Source of the DNA: Flavobacterium luteum
GTDB taxonomy: Bacteria; Bacteroidota; Bacteroidia; Flavobacteriales; Flavobacteriaceae
DNA length: 64,000 nucleotides
Direction of reading: 5' to 3'
Assembly (NCBI RefSeq): GCF_008806775.1
Contig: NZ_WAEM01000004.1
Span: 1 to 64,000, forward strand
Shown here: positions 35,952 to 44,675 of the stretch, in pieces
Layout of the letters: each line of letters begins with the position of its first letter
Position numbering within the stretch: position 1 is the stretch's first letter
The notes under the pieces: model-generated
The model's database searches: none
What the model was told of the DNA's origin: nothing
What the model saw: the letters and a program-made list of their open reading frames with translations, nothing else
Translations under genes and position numbers: made by a program

Positions 35952-36697
35952 TATGTTAAAAGCAATTGAGTTAATATATAATTCATCAAAATGATAGTAA
36001 CAGATGTCCAAACAAATGAAACAGTACTGGCTTTACCCACTTCGAGTGCGCCTCCTTTCATGAAATACCCATGAAAAGAAGGGATAGTTGCTAAAAGTAA
36101 AGCGAAAATTAATGTTTTTATAAAGGCATAAGTGATATGAAAAGGAATAAAATCTATCTGAAGTCCATCAATAAAGTCCGAACTATTACCAAAACCACCA
36201 TAAACACTTGCGATAAAACCTCCAAAAATGCCTAAAAACATAGAAATTCCTATTACAAATGGATATAAAAGTAAAGCAATTAGTTTTGGGAAAACCAAAT
36301 AATTTAGAGAGTTTACTCCCATTACTTCAAGTGCATCAATCTGTTCGGTAACACGCATTGTTCCTATACTAGATGTTATAAATGAACCCACTTTACCCGC
36401 CATAATTATGGAAATAAAGGTAGGCGCAAACTCCAAAATAATAGATTGTCGTGTTGCATAACCAATTAAGTATTTCGGAATTAATGGATTGGTTAAATTT
36501 AAAGCGGTTTGAATAGCAACAACTCCGCCAACAAAGAAGGAGATAAAGGCAACAATTCCTAAAGAGCCAATTATTAAATCGTCAATTTCTTTGAATATGA
36601 GTCCTTTCATTACAGACCATTTTGTTGGTTTGTTGAAAATTTCTTTCCACATCAAAAAATATTTTCCAATTTGCGATAAGTAGCGGATGAGCATCAT
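35951..36697 (-). CDS. mlaE: ABC transporter permease, MlaE type
   Basis: 248 residues with a MlaE permease domain: five or six membrane helices, an amphipathic N-terminus (FLMWKEIFNKPTKW) and the family block FAPTFISIIMAGKVGSFITS, then EQIDALEVMGVNSLNYLVFPK. It is the inner-membrane channel of a retrograde or anterograde lipid transporter. It is translationally coupled to mlaF. Usually an MCE protein works with it; that gene must be elsewhere in this genome. Confidence 0.9.
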   Translation of the reverse strand: MMLIRYLSQIGKYFLMWKEIFNKPTKWSVMKGLIFKEIDDLIIGSLGIVAFISFFVGGVVAIQTALNLTNPLIPKYLIGYATRQSIILEFAPTFISIIMAGKVGSFITSSIGTMRVTEQIDALEVMGVNSLNYLVFPKLIALLLYPFVIGISMFLGIFGGFIASVYGGFGNSSDFIDGLQIDFIPFHITYAFIKTLIFALLLATIPSFHGYFMKGGALEVGKASTVSFVWTSVTIILMNYILTQLLLT

Positions 36698-36726
36698 TAT
36701 TATTGAAATATTGTCAAAAATAGTTA

Positions 36727-36752
36727 TAAGTTATGAGTTTTAAGTTATGAGT
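36727..36752. repeat. Short direct repeat before mlaE
   Basis: AAGTTATGAGTT occurs twice in a row with a small gap (36731-36754 approximately), in the gap between the GT2 gene and mlaE. Such 'agttatgagtt' strings recur in flavobacterial intergenic DNA. Confidence 0.4.
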
Positions 36753-36765
36753 TAATTTTATTTAT

Positions 36766-37614
36766 TCAAAACAATTTCTCTTTCATCTTTTGTAAGCGAT
36801 AGGTTCTAATAAACTTGGCTTGCTCCTTAGTTACAAGTAATGGTTTATTTGCCATTGTGGCTTTCCAAAATCCTTTTATATAGTCAAAGAAAAGCAGAGG
36901 TTTCTTTTTCATCAAGGCTAATTTTGCAGATGCAATAGTTGTAATAATAAATCCATAACCTAGAGTATAAAATGCTTCTCCCTGTTTGTAACGAGCTGTT
37001 TTATTATAATTAGCTCCAGTTGGTTTTAGATGTTTTACTTTTAAACTTTCATCAGTAACGACTTTCCATCCATAAAACTTACATAATAATTCATCAACCG
37101 TATCCCAACCCATAGCAGGTTTTAAATTTCCTATTTCTATAAAACATTCTTTTCTGTACGCTTTAAAAGCACCACGAATGTGATCTTTATCGGTTAAGTT
37201 TTCTAAAATCCATTCTCCGTTTTTTTCGATATAGGCGAATCCTCCAACCATACCAATTCTCTGGTCTTTCTTGAAATGAGAAATTATGGTTTCAAAATAA
37301 TTGTTTGGTAAAATTAAATCAGCATCTAATTTTACTATAATGTCATAATTTGAATCCAGAGTTTCAAATCCTTTATGAAAAGCTTGAATAACTTTACTGC
37401 CTGGCAAATGAATGGCTGTTGAAATGGTATTTATTAAGGAAATTGAAGTATTTTTTTCTGAATATTCTTTTACAATAGCTTCTGTATTATCAGTTGAATT
37501 GTCATTTACGACCACAATTTTTTGTGGTTTTGTAGTTTGATTCAGTATAGATTGTAAAGTTAATGCAATAAATTTTTCTTCGTTATGAGCTGGAATGATA
37601 ATATATAAATTCAT
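36766..37614 (-). CDS. Family 2 glycosyltransferase
   Basis: 282 residues, GT2 fold: IIPAHNEEKFIALTLQSIL near the start, VVNDNSTDNTE near 37, KLDADLILP (DxD) near 95, and GWDTVDELL in the acceptor region. No membrane helix is clear except a weak one near the C-terminus. It lacks the QxxRW motif, so it is probably non-processive and adds one sugar to a glycolipid or surface polymer. It stands between mlaE and the WG-repeat gene with no glycan gene next to it. Confidence 0.85.
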   Translation of the reverse strand: MNLYIIIPAHNEEKFIALTLQSILNQTTKPQKIVVVNDNSTDNTEAIVKEYSEKNTSISLINTISTAIHLPGSKVIQAFHKGFETLDSNYDIIVKLDADLILPNNYFETIISHFKKDQRIGMVGGFAYIEKNGEWILENLTDKDHIRGAFKAYRKECFIEIGNLKPAMGWDTVDELLCKFYGWKVVTDESLKVKHLKPTGANYNKTARYKQGEAFYTLGYGFIITTIASAKLALMKKKPLLFFDYIKGFWKATMANKPLLVTKEQAKFIRTYRLQKMKEKLF

Positions 37615-37664
37615 TTTATTTACAACTTTAAATGAAGTGGTAAAATTATAACTTTAGGAAATAA

Positions 37665-37698
37665 AAAAAGGGGATTTCAGTTAAGAAATCCCCTTTTT
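37665..37698 (-). terminator. Strong terminator of the WG-repeat gene
   Basis: AAAAAGGGGATTTC (37665-37678) pairs perfectly with GAAATCCCCTTTTT (37685-37698) around a 6-nt loop; A/T runs on both sides let it work in either direction. Confidence 0.9.
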
Positions 37699-37711
37699 AT
37701 TTTATTTGTAT

Positions 37712-38347
37712 TTAGTCAGCATTTGCAATTACTGTTTTTTTCTTAGTAAATGCTTCTATATTGTCATATACAACAGGAATAATTTCTTTTCCAGTTTTGT
37801 CAATAAATCCTAATTTGTCTTTTCTGTCTCTAACAAGTGACCAGTTTTTTCTAACATTGTCAAATTTCTCAATGTCAACATATTTTACAGGAACTATAAT
37901 GTTTCCTTCTTTGTCAACAAATCCTTTTAGGCCGTCTAGCTCTACTAGCATCCAATCTTTTGAATATTCTCCAAAAGCACTCACTTTATCATAAATAGGA
38001 GGGATGATTTCCTTTCCTGAATTGTCAATGAAGCCAAATTTACCTTCTTTTTGAACTAAAGCCCAGCCTTCTGTGTAAGCATTATAGTTGCTAATTGCTT
38101 CATATTTTGGTTCAACAATAATTTTTCCGCTTTTGTCTACAAAGCCATAAAGATTATTTAATCCTACCTTGCTCCAGTTTGGATGCAGTTTGTCAAAGTC
38201 TTCAATTGAAGTGTATTTTGCTGGAATAATCTCAACTCCGTTCTCGTTTATTACACCATATTTCTCGTCAGAACTAACTATAAATAGTTTTTGACCAAAT
38301 GAAAATGTAAACAACATTAATGCGACTGATGTGTAAATGACTTTCAT
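37712..38347 (-). CDS. Secreted WG-repeat protein
   Basis: 211 residues with a signal peptide (MKVIYTSVALMLFTFSFGQ). Five copies of the WG/KWG repeat follow, each of the form GxIxxxGKEIIPxxYDxI, e.g. YGVINENGVEIIPAKY, YGFVDKSGKIIVEPKY, FGFIDNSGKEIIPPIY, KGFVDKEGNIIVPVKY and LGFIDKTGKEIIPVVY. These form beta-hairpin units with unknown binding role. Expected in the periplasm or outer membrane. It is isolated, with a strong terminator behind it and about 190 bp of AT-rich DNA in front. Confidence 0.85.
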   Translation of the reverse strand: MKVIYTSVALMLFTFSFGQKLFIVSSDEKYGVINENGVEIIPAKYTSIEDFDKLHPNWSKVGLNNLYGFVDKSGKIIVEPKYEAISNYNAYTEGWALVQKEGKFGFIDNSGKEIIPPIYDKVSAFGEYSKDWMLVELDGLKGFVDKEGNIIVPVKYVDIEKFDNVRKNWSLVRDRKDKLGFIDKTGKEIIPVVYDNIEAFTKKKTVIANAD

Positions 38348-38539
38348 AATTAATTTTTAATTTTGTTTTGATTTTTATTGATTTTTATTTTCTCATTATT
38401 ATGGTACAATGATAATATTTAAATCCGTTTAAATGCAAAAAAAATCGTTGAAATACACAAAACATATAAATATATAAATAAAAATCTTACAAATTAATAC
38501 GTATAAATCTTGAATGATTAGGTTAATTTGTAAAAATTT

Positions 38540-39064
38540 TTATATAATTTTTTCAGCATACACAATATAGTATCTTGGAGTAAAGAATCTTAACAAAGGT
38601 CTAAAACCTATCTTTTTTACAGGATGTGTAAATTTTTCTCGGGAAATTACTTTCCAACCTGTTTTTTCTAACAGCCAATCTAATTGCCAATCTTCAAATT
38701 CGTGATAATGTCTGTCCCACATATCGGTCTTACTTTTGTAAGCTGAAGAAAACCATAAACGGAGTGGAATTGATATTAATAATTTATCACATTTTATATT
38801 TTGTAAAACGGTATAGGGATTTAATAAATGTTCAAAAATTTCAAATGCAGTAAATACAGAATACTTTTCTATTTGTAGGGCAGTTTGGTCGTTGTCTAAA
38901 TCTTCCCCACTTGTATTTTTTACGTTATAACCGTTTTCTTGCATTATTTTAGAAAATGGATTAGGAACACCTAAATCAAAAATGGTTTCAGAAGTAGTGA
39001 TATGTTTTTGTAAAAAATCTAATGTGTGTTTGAATCGTTTGTTTGGAAAAGTTTTTTCGTACAT
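38540..39064 (-). CDS. SAM-dependent methyltransferase-like protein
   Basis: 174 residues. A Rossmann-type core can be seen: SAM-binding strand ETIFDLGVPNPFSKIM near 31, FTAFEIFEHLLNP (post-motif II) near 75, and KLLISIPLRLWF (motif III) near 95. Motif I lacks the usual GxGxG form, so SAM binding is uncertain. The rest resembles class I methyltransferases of sugar- and lipid-modifying type. Acceptor unknown. Confidence 0.65.
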   Translation of the reverse strand: MYEKTFPNKRFKHTLDFLQKHITTSETIFDLGVPNPFSKIMQENGYNVKNTSGEDLDNDQTALQIEKYSVFTAFEIFEHLLNPYTVLQNIKCDKLLISIPLRLWFSSAYKSKTDMWDRHYHEFEDWQLDWLLEKTGWKVISREKFTHPVKKIGFRPLLRFFTPRYYIVYAEKII

Positions 39065-39067
39065 AGT

Positions 39068-39090
39068 AATTGCGAGGAACGAAGCGATCT
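39068..39090. repeat. Dispersed-repeat fragment ('attgcgaggaacgaagc')
   Basis: ATTGCGAGGAACGAAGCGAT lies just upstream of the methyltransferase gene. This string is like a dispersed repeat seen in many Bacteroidetes genomes. Here it appears as a short piece with no clear second arm. Confidence 0.4.
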
Positions 39091-39188
39091 CTCGTTATTT
39101 AGATTAATAAGGATGCAAAGTTAAAAGTTTAAGATTAAAAGTATGCAAACCAGCAACTTTATACCTTAAACTTTCAATATTTTATTTT

Positions 39189-40247
39189 TTAGTATCTGTA
39201 AACAAAGGCGTTAACATTCATTCCTGCACCTACTGAGGCAAAGATAAGAACATCGCCTTGATGAATTTGTTGTTTTTCGATTTTTCCATTAACAAGAAGA
39301 TCGAGTAGTGTTGGAATTGTTGCCACACTACTATTTCCTAAATTTGTTATGATCATTGGCATTATACCTTCAGGCATTTCTTTATCGTATAATTTATAAA
39401 AACGGGAAACAATTGCTTCGTCCATCTTTTCATTAGCTTGATGGATTAGAATTTTTTTAACGTCTCCAATCGCTACACCACTTTTGTCTAAACACTCTTT
39501 CATGGCCTGCGGAACTTTGCTTAAAGCAAATTCGTATATTTTACGACCATGCATTTTTATGTAACGTGTATTTGGATCTAAATCTTTGTTAAAAGAGCAT
39601 CCATAATATAAATAATGTGCTTCTTCAAAGGAATAGGTCGCACTCTCGTAGGATAATAATCCGGAATCATCATTTGCACTTTCAATTATTGTGGCACCAG
39701 CACCATCAGCATAAATCATACTATCTCTATCATGAGGGTCTACCACTCTAGACAGCGCTTCGGCACCAATTACTAAGCATCGTTTTGCCATTCCCGACTT
39801 AATAAATGCATTGGCTTGAAGAACACCTTCTATCCAACCAGGACAACCAAAAAGAATATCATAAGCAACACATTTTGGGTTTTGTATTTGTAATTTATGT
39901 TTAACGCGTGTTGCCAAACTAGGCACTGTATCAGATTGAAAAGTATTTGGTATAACATCCCCGAAATTATGCGCTACAATTATATAATCTATAGTTTCTG
40001 GATTTATAGCTGCATTTTCAATGGCTTTTTGAGCGGCAAAAAAAGCTAAGTCAGAAGTATTTAAATGAGGTGGAGCATATCTTCTTTCTTCAATTCCAGT
40101 TATCGATTTAAATTTGCCAATCACAATTGCATTAGAATGAGCAAAAGGAGAACCATCTTCGTTTAGAAAAACATGTTTCTCAAAGTCAGTATTTGCTACT
40201 TTTACTTCAGGAATGTAACTTCCTATTCCAGTTATTTTTATGTTCAT
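39189..40247 (-). CDS. Beta-ketoacyl-ACP synthase III-like enzyme
   Basis: 352 residues with thiolase fold. The catalytic triad of FabH-type enzymes is visible: Cys in ILFGCPGWIEG near 134, His in LIHQANEKM near 270, and Asn in TNLGNSSVATIP near 305. KAS III enzymes start fatty-acid chains from acyl-CoA and malonyl-ACP. Several Bacteroidetes have a second, more distant copy like this, possibly for aryl or branched chains, so it should not be called the main FabH without comparison. The gene stands alone. Confidence 0.85.
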   Translation of the reverse strand: MNIKITGIGSYIPEVKVANTDFEKHVFLNEDGSPFAHSNAIVIGKFKSITGIEERRYAPPHLNTSDLAFFAAQKAIENAAINPETIDYIIVAHNFGDVIPNTFQSDTVPSLATRVKHKLQIQNPKCVAYDILFGCPGWIEGVLQANAFIKSGMAKRCLVIGAEALSRVVDPHDRDSMIYADGAGATIIESANDDSGLLSYESATYSFEEAHYLYYGCSFNKDLDPNTRYIKMHGRKIYEFALSKVPQAMKECLDKSGVAIGDVKKILIHQANEKMDEAIVSRFYKLYDKEMPEGIMPMIITNLGNSSVATIPTLLDLLVNGKIEKQQIHQGDVLIFASVGAGMNVNAFVYRY

Positions 40248-40371
40248 CGGAATAATAATGATAAATTAAATGTAAATTTAATATAATAAATCAATAAACA
40301 GTGTAAAAAAATAGTATGCATGCATATAATTATTGATTTAATACTGTTTCCTTATTTTTTTTGAAATAAAA

Positions 40372-40755
40372 TTAATGTTTTTGATTTTGTTGAAAAACTT
40401 TAATTTGCATTATAGTTGCAAGACTCAGTGCCTGAGTTTTTATCTTTTCAGCTTTTTCTCCAATAAAAATTTCATCAACAGTGGTATAAAAATGGTTGAG
40501 CCAAATATCGAAAAGCTCTTTGGTGAGATGTTCTTTTTTATCAATATCCATATGAATTTGGGTCAAATTATTGGTATAACCGCCAGTTCCTAAAATGGCT
40601 TGTGACCAAAAAGTAACTAAAATAGGTAAATGTTCTTCGATTTTTATTTTAACGACATCAGTAAAAATGTAACTAATCGAATCATCAGATAGTAATTTTT
40701 TATAAAATTCGTCAACTAGTAGGTATAAATCGTCTTGATTTTCAATGTCTTTCAT
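40372..40755 (-). CDS. Truncated haemoglobin, group III type
   Basis: 127 residues, a small globin. The F-helix proximal His is likely in DKKEHLTKELFDIWLNHF, and the B/E region has aromatic residues typical of group III (SYIFTDV, LVTFWSQAILGTGGY). Such proteins bind O2 or NO and may protect against nitrosative stress. Start at ATG 40755. It is 124 bp upstream of the KAS III-like gene on the same strand. Confidence 0.82.
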   Translation of the reverse strand: MKDIENQDDLYLLVDEFYKKLLSDDSISYIFTDVVKIKIEEHLPILVTFWSQAILGTGGYTNNLTQIHMDIDKKEHLTKELFDIWLNHFYTTVDEIFIGEKAEKIKTQALSLATIMQIKVFQQNQKH

Positions 40756-40846
40756 TAGCTAGTCAAAATGTCTTAAAGTCAAAAGTCGAATTTCAAAATA
40801 ATTTAGGGTATTAAGAAACTCGACTTTACAAACTTTATTATGGTTA

Positions 40847-43696
40847 TTAATTTTCCATGTAGGCTTCAATTGGAGCACAACTGCACACTAAATTTCGATC
40901 TCCATATGCTTCATCTGCACGACGAACGGTTGGCCAAAATTTATTATCTGCAATATAATCTAATGGAAAAGCGGCTTGTTCACGAGTATAAGGATACATC
41001 CAATTATCAGTTGTAATCATTGCTAAAGTATGTGGAGAATTTTTAAGCACATTATTAGAATCATCTGCATTAGCAGCTTCTATTTCTTTTCGAATCGAAA
41101 TCATGGCATCACAAAAACGATCTAATTCGGCTAAGTCTTCGCTTTCTGTTGGTTCGATCATCAACGTGCCAGCAACTGGGAACGAAACGGTTGGCGCATG
41201 AAAACCATAATCCATTAATCGTTTGGCAATATCGGTTACTTCAATTCCTTTTTCTTTAAACGGGCGACATTCCAAAATCATTTCGTGAGCAGCTCTACCC
41301 ATTTCTCCAGAATATAAAGTGTCATAATAACCATTTAATCTTTCTTTGATGTAATTAGCATTTAATATGGCGTGTTCTGTTGAACTTTTTAATCCTTCTG
41401 CGCCCAACATACAAATGTATCCGTAAGATATTAAGCAAACCAAAGCAGAACCCCAAGGCGCAGCAGAAATTGCAGTAATAGCGTGTTCTCCACCTGTTGC
41501 AATAACAGGATTTGTTGGTAAAAAGGGCACTAATTGTGGGGCAACGCAAATTGGTCCAACACCAGGCCCGCCACCGCCATGAGGGATAGCAAATGTTTTA
41601 TGTAAATTTAAATGGCAAACATCAGCACCAATAGTAGCAGGATTTGTTAATCCTACTTGAGCATTCATATTAGCGCCATCCATATAGACTTGTCCTCCGT
41701 TGTCGTGAATAAGTTGTGTAATTTCTTTAATTGCACTTTCAAAAACGCCGTGGGTAGATGGGTAAGTTACCATCAAACAGGATAAATTATCTTTGTGTAA
41801 AATTGCTTTTTCACGCAAATCATCCACATCAATATTTCCGTTTTCTAAAGTTTTTGTAACTACAACTTTCATTCCAGCCATAGCTGCTGAAGCTGGATTG
41901 GTTCCGTGTGCAGATGATGGAATTAAAGCAATATTTCTATGATGGTCTCCACGTGATTGATGATAAGCACGGATAACCATTAGACCGGCATACTCTCCTT
42001 GTGCACCAGAATTAGGTTGTAAAGTAGTTCCCGCAAAACCGGTAATTTCATTTAATTGTTGTTCTAATTTGGCTAACATTTCCTGATACCCTTGCACTTG
42101 ATTTAAGGGAGCAAATGGATGAATGTTGTTCCATTGTGGCATGCTTAAAGGCAACATTTCTGATGCGGCATTTAATTTCATGGTACAGGAACCAAGTGAA
42201 ATCATAGAATGATTCAAAGCCAAATCTTTGCGTTCTAACATTTTGATGTAACGCATTAAAGCACTTTCTGAATGGTATTTATTAAAAACATCGTGTTGCA
42301 AAAAGGGAGACGTTCTTTCTAAACTAGATGGCAATTGACTGTTTTCTGATAATTTTATAATGGTTGAAGCCTGTTTGTCATTTGCTTGAGCGAAAACCGA
42401 AACAATCAAATTCAAATCGGCTATCGATGTAGTTTCATTTAATGAAATTGAAACCGTATTTTCATCGATATAATAAAAATTGACTTCATTTTGTTCAGCA
42501 ATGATAAGTACTTTTTTGGCATCGACTTTAATGGCAATAGTGTCAAAATACGCTGTATTGATTTGGTGTAAACCTAATTTTTCTAATTCGTTTGCTAAAG
42601 TTATCGCCGAAGCATGTACTTTATTGGCGATATATTGTAATCCTTTTGGGCCATGATACACGGCATACATTCCAGCCATAACTGACAATAAAACTTGTGC
42701 TGTACAAATATTAGAAGTGGCTTTATCACGTTTGATGTGTTGCTCTCGAGTTTGCAATGCCATGCGTAAAGCACGATTTCCATTAGTGTCAACTGTTACG
42801 CCAATAATTCTACCCGGCATCGAACGCTTGTATTCCTCTTTGGTAGCAAAATAAGCAGCATGTGGACCCCCATAGCCTAACGGAATTCCGAAACGTTGAG
42901 TAGTTCCAAGTACAACATCGGCTCCCATTTCACCTGGGGAAGTTAATAGTGCCAAACTTAAAATATCCGCTGCAACAGCTACTTTTATTTCGTTTGTTTT
43001 TGCTTTTGAAATAAACCCAGAATAATCGTTTACTTGACCATGTTTTCCAGGATATTGAAGTATGGCTCCATAAAAATCAGTTGAAAAATCAAATGTTTCA
43101 TGGTTTCCAATCACTAATTCCACTCCAATAGGAGTAGAACGTGTTTGTAAAACGGATAAGGTTTGAGGTAAAATTTCTTCAGAAACAAAGAACTTACAAA
43201 TGTTATTTTTCTTTTGGTCACGGGTTCTAACATCAAATAATAATGCCATGGCTTCAGCTGCTGCTGTACCTTCATCTAATAAAGAAGCATTGGCTATTTC
43301 CATTCCTGAAAGCTCAATAACCATGGTTTGAAAATTCAAAATAGCTTCCAATCTTCCTTGAGCAATTTCTGCTTGATATGGAGTATAAGCAGTATACCAC
43401 CCTGGATTTTCAAAAATATTTCTTTGAATAACTGCAGGAATAATAGATTGATTATAACCTAAACCAATGTATGATTGGAACACTTTATTTTTATTTCCTA
43501 AGGTAAAAATGTGTTTTGCAAACTCATATTCGGTCATGGCTGGTTCCAAATTCAAGTCGGATTTTAAACGAATATCGTCAGGAAGAGTTTCATAAATAAG
43601 CTGTTCCATACTCGAAACACCAATAGTCTTGAACATATGTTGAAGATCAGTTTCTCTTGGACCAATGTGTCTTAAAGCAAAAGTGTCTGTTTTCAT
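40847..43696 (-). CDS. gcvP: Glycine dehydrogenase (decarboxylating), P protein
   Basis: 949 residues, the normal length of the one-chain P protein. PLP attachment is at Lys in HLNLHKTFAIPHGGGGPG (near residue 700), and the N-terminal half has the usual lobe (FTPYTPYQAEIAQGRLEAIL-like, PLGYGGPHAAYFA). It decarboxylates glycine and passes the aminomethyl group to the GcvH lipoyl protein. The gcvH and gcvT genes are not in this window. Together with PurU it takes part in the C1 pool. TACTTTTG lies upstream on the minus strand as a possible -7 box. Confidence 0.95.
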   Translation of the reverse strand: MKTDTFALRHIGPRETDLQHMFKTIGVSSMEQLIYETLPDDIRLKSDLNLEPAMTEYEFAKHIFTLGNKNKVFQSYIGLGYNQSIIPAVIQRNIFENPGWYTAYTPYQAEIAQGRLEAILNFQTMVIELSGMEIANASLLDEGTAAAEAMALLFDVRTRDQKKNNICKFFVSEEILPQTLSVLQTRSTPIGVELVIGNHETFDFSTDFYGAILQYPGKHGQVNDYSGFISKAKTNEIKVAVAADILSLALLTSPGEMGADVVLGTTQRFGIPLGYGGPHAAYFATKEEYKRSMPGRIIGVTVDTNGNRALRMALQTREQHIKRDKATSNICTAQVLLSVMAGMYAVYHGPKGLQYIANKVHASAITLANELEKLGLHQINTAYFDTIAIKVDAKKVLIIAEQNEVNFYYIDENTVSISLNETTSIADLNLIVSVFAQANDKQASTIIKLSENSQLPSSLERTSPFLQHDVFNKYHSESALMRYIKMLERKDLALNHSMISLGSCTMKLNAASEMLPLSMPQWNNIHPFAPLNQVQGYQEMLAKLEQQLNEITGFAGTTLQPNSGAQGEYAGLMVIRAYHQSRGDHHRNIALIPSSAHGTNPASAAMAGMKVVVTKTLENGNIDVDDLREKAILHKDNLSCLMVTYPSTHGVFESAIKEITQLIHDNGGQVYMDGANMNAQVGLTNPATIGADVCHLNLHKTFAIPHGGGGPGVGPICVAPQLVPFLPTNPVIATGGEHAITAISAAPWGSALVCLISYGYICMLGAEGLKSSTEHAILNANYIKERLNGYYDTLYSGEMGRAAHEMILECRPFKEKGIEVTDIAKRLMDYGFHAPTVSFPVAGTLMIEPTESEDLAELDRFCDAMISIRKEIEAANADDSNNVLKNSPHTLAMITTDNWMYPYTREQAAFPLDYIADNKFWPTVRRADEAYGDRNLVCSCAPIEAYMEN

Positions 43697-43845
43697 ATAG
43701 GGAAATATAAGTAGTAATTTGCGTTGTTTTTAACGCTAACAAAAGTAATTATTAATGTTCTAATTTTGTCTTAAACATTGGCTAATGTTTAGATAGTTTT
43801 TCAACTAAAAAGGGTTCTTATTAACAGTTTGATTATTTTTGTGAA

Positions 43846-44625
43846 ATGATAATTTTAAGAAAGTTATTCGATTTTTATATTCAATCTTCATTGCATGTTG
43901 GTATAGCTGTTTTTTGTTTGGTAAAAATCACAGATTGTTATTTACTGACAAAACATATTGATAACTATTCAATGCTGGTTTTTTTTGGAACTGTTATCGG
44001 ATATAATTTTTTAAAATATTATGATGTTTTTAGAAACGGAAATTTCCATTCCAATAAACATTATGGAATTCTAGTCTTTAGCCTATTGAGTTCTATAGGT
44101 TTTTTGTTTTTCTTTTTGTGGTTAAAAAAGGGAATTCAAATTTCAATATTGATTTCAGGAATTTTCGTATTACTATATCCTTTTCTCAGGAAATACGGTT
44201 GGTTGAAATTGCTTTTTGTGAGTATTGTGGTAACTTATGTTACCGTTTATATTCCGTTTCAAACTGTTAAATGGATGCCTTTTGATTTTTATGTGAGCTT
44301 GACACAACGTTTTTTTATTCTTACCAGTTTACTCATTCCTTTTGAAATTATGGATACTAAAACCGACCCGAAAAGCCTAAATACCTTACCGCAATTATTT
44401 GGTATTCGAAAAGCCAAGCAGTTGGGTTATGGTTTTATAGTAATTTTTTTGTCTTTAGATTTTTTGAATTATAGAATTCACAATTTTATAATTGATGCTT
44501 TAATTGCTATTATAACTGCAATTTTTATTCGTTTTACTTCTTTAGAGAAGAATGAATATTATACTTCGTTTTGGGTAGAAAGCGTGCCGATATTTTGGCT
44601 AGGATTATTGATTTTATTTCAATAA
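43846..44625 (+). CDS. UbiA-superfamily-like membrane protein
   Basis: 259 residues with seven or eight membrane helices. Two Asp-rich stretches recall UbiA prenyltransferases in degenerate form: NFLKYYDVFR near 65 and MDTKTDPKSLNTLPQLFG near 165, where DxxxD and a following TLP...G match the second motif. The first motif lacks the second Asp pair, so activity is uncertain. Flavobacteria have several such poorly known relatives. A TATTTTTG element at 43834-43841 is very close to the ATG, suggesting a leaderless or near-leaderless transcript. Confidence 0.65.
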   Translation: MIILRKLFDFYIQSSLHVGIAVFCLVKITDCYLLTKHIDNYSMLVFFGTVIGYNFLKYYDVFRNGNFHSNKHYGILVFSLLSSIGFLFFFLWLKKGIQISILISGIFVLLYPFLRKYGWLKLLFVSIVVTYVTVYIPFQTVKWMPFDFYVSLTQRFFILTSLLIPFEIMDTKTDPKSLNTLPQLFGIRKAKQLGYGFIVIFLSLDFLNYRIHNFIIDALIAIITAIFIRFTSLEKNEYYTSFWVESVPIFWLGLLILFQ

Positions 44626-44627
44626 AA

Positions 44628-44651
44628 AAACCGAAACGTTAACTTCGGTTT
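44628..44651. terminator. Terminator between convergent genes
   Basis: AAACCGAA (44628-44635) pairs with TTCGGTTT (44644-44651), with A/T runs on each side. It is followed by imperfect TCTAAAT repeats (44652-44685) over the end of the M3 gene. Confidence 0.75.
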
Positions 44652-44675
44652 CTAAATATCTAAAATTCTAAACAT

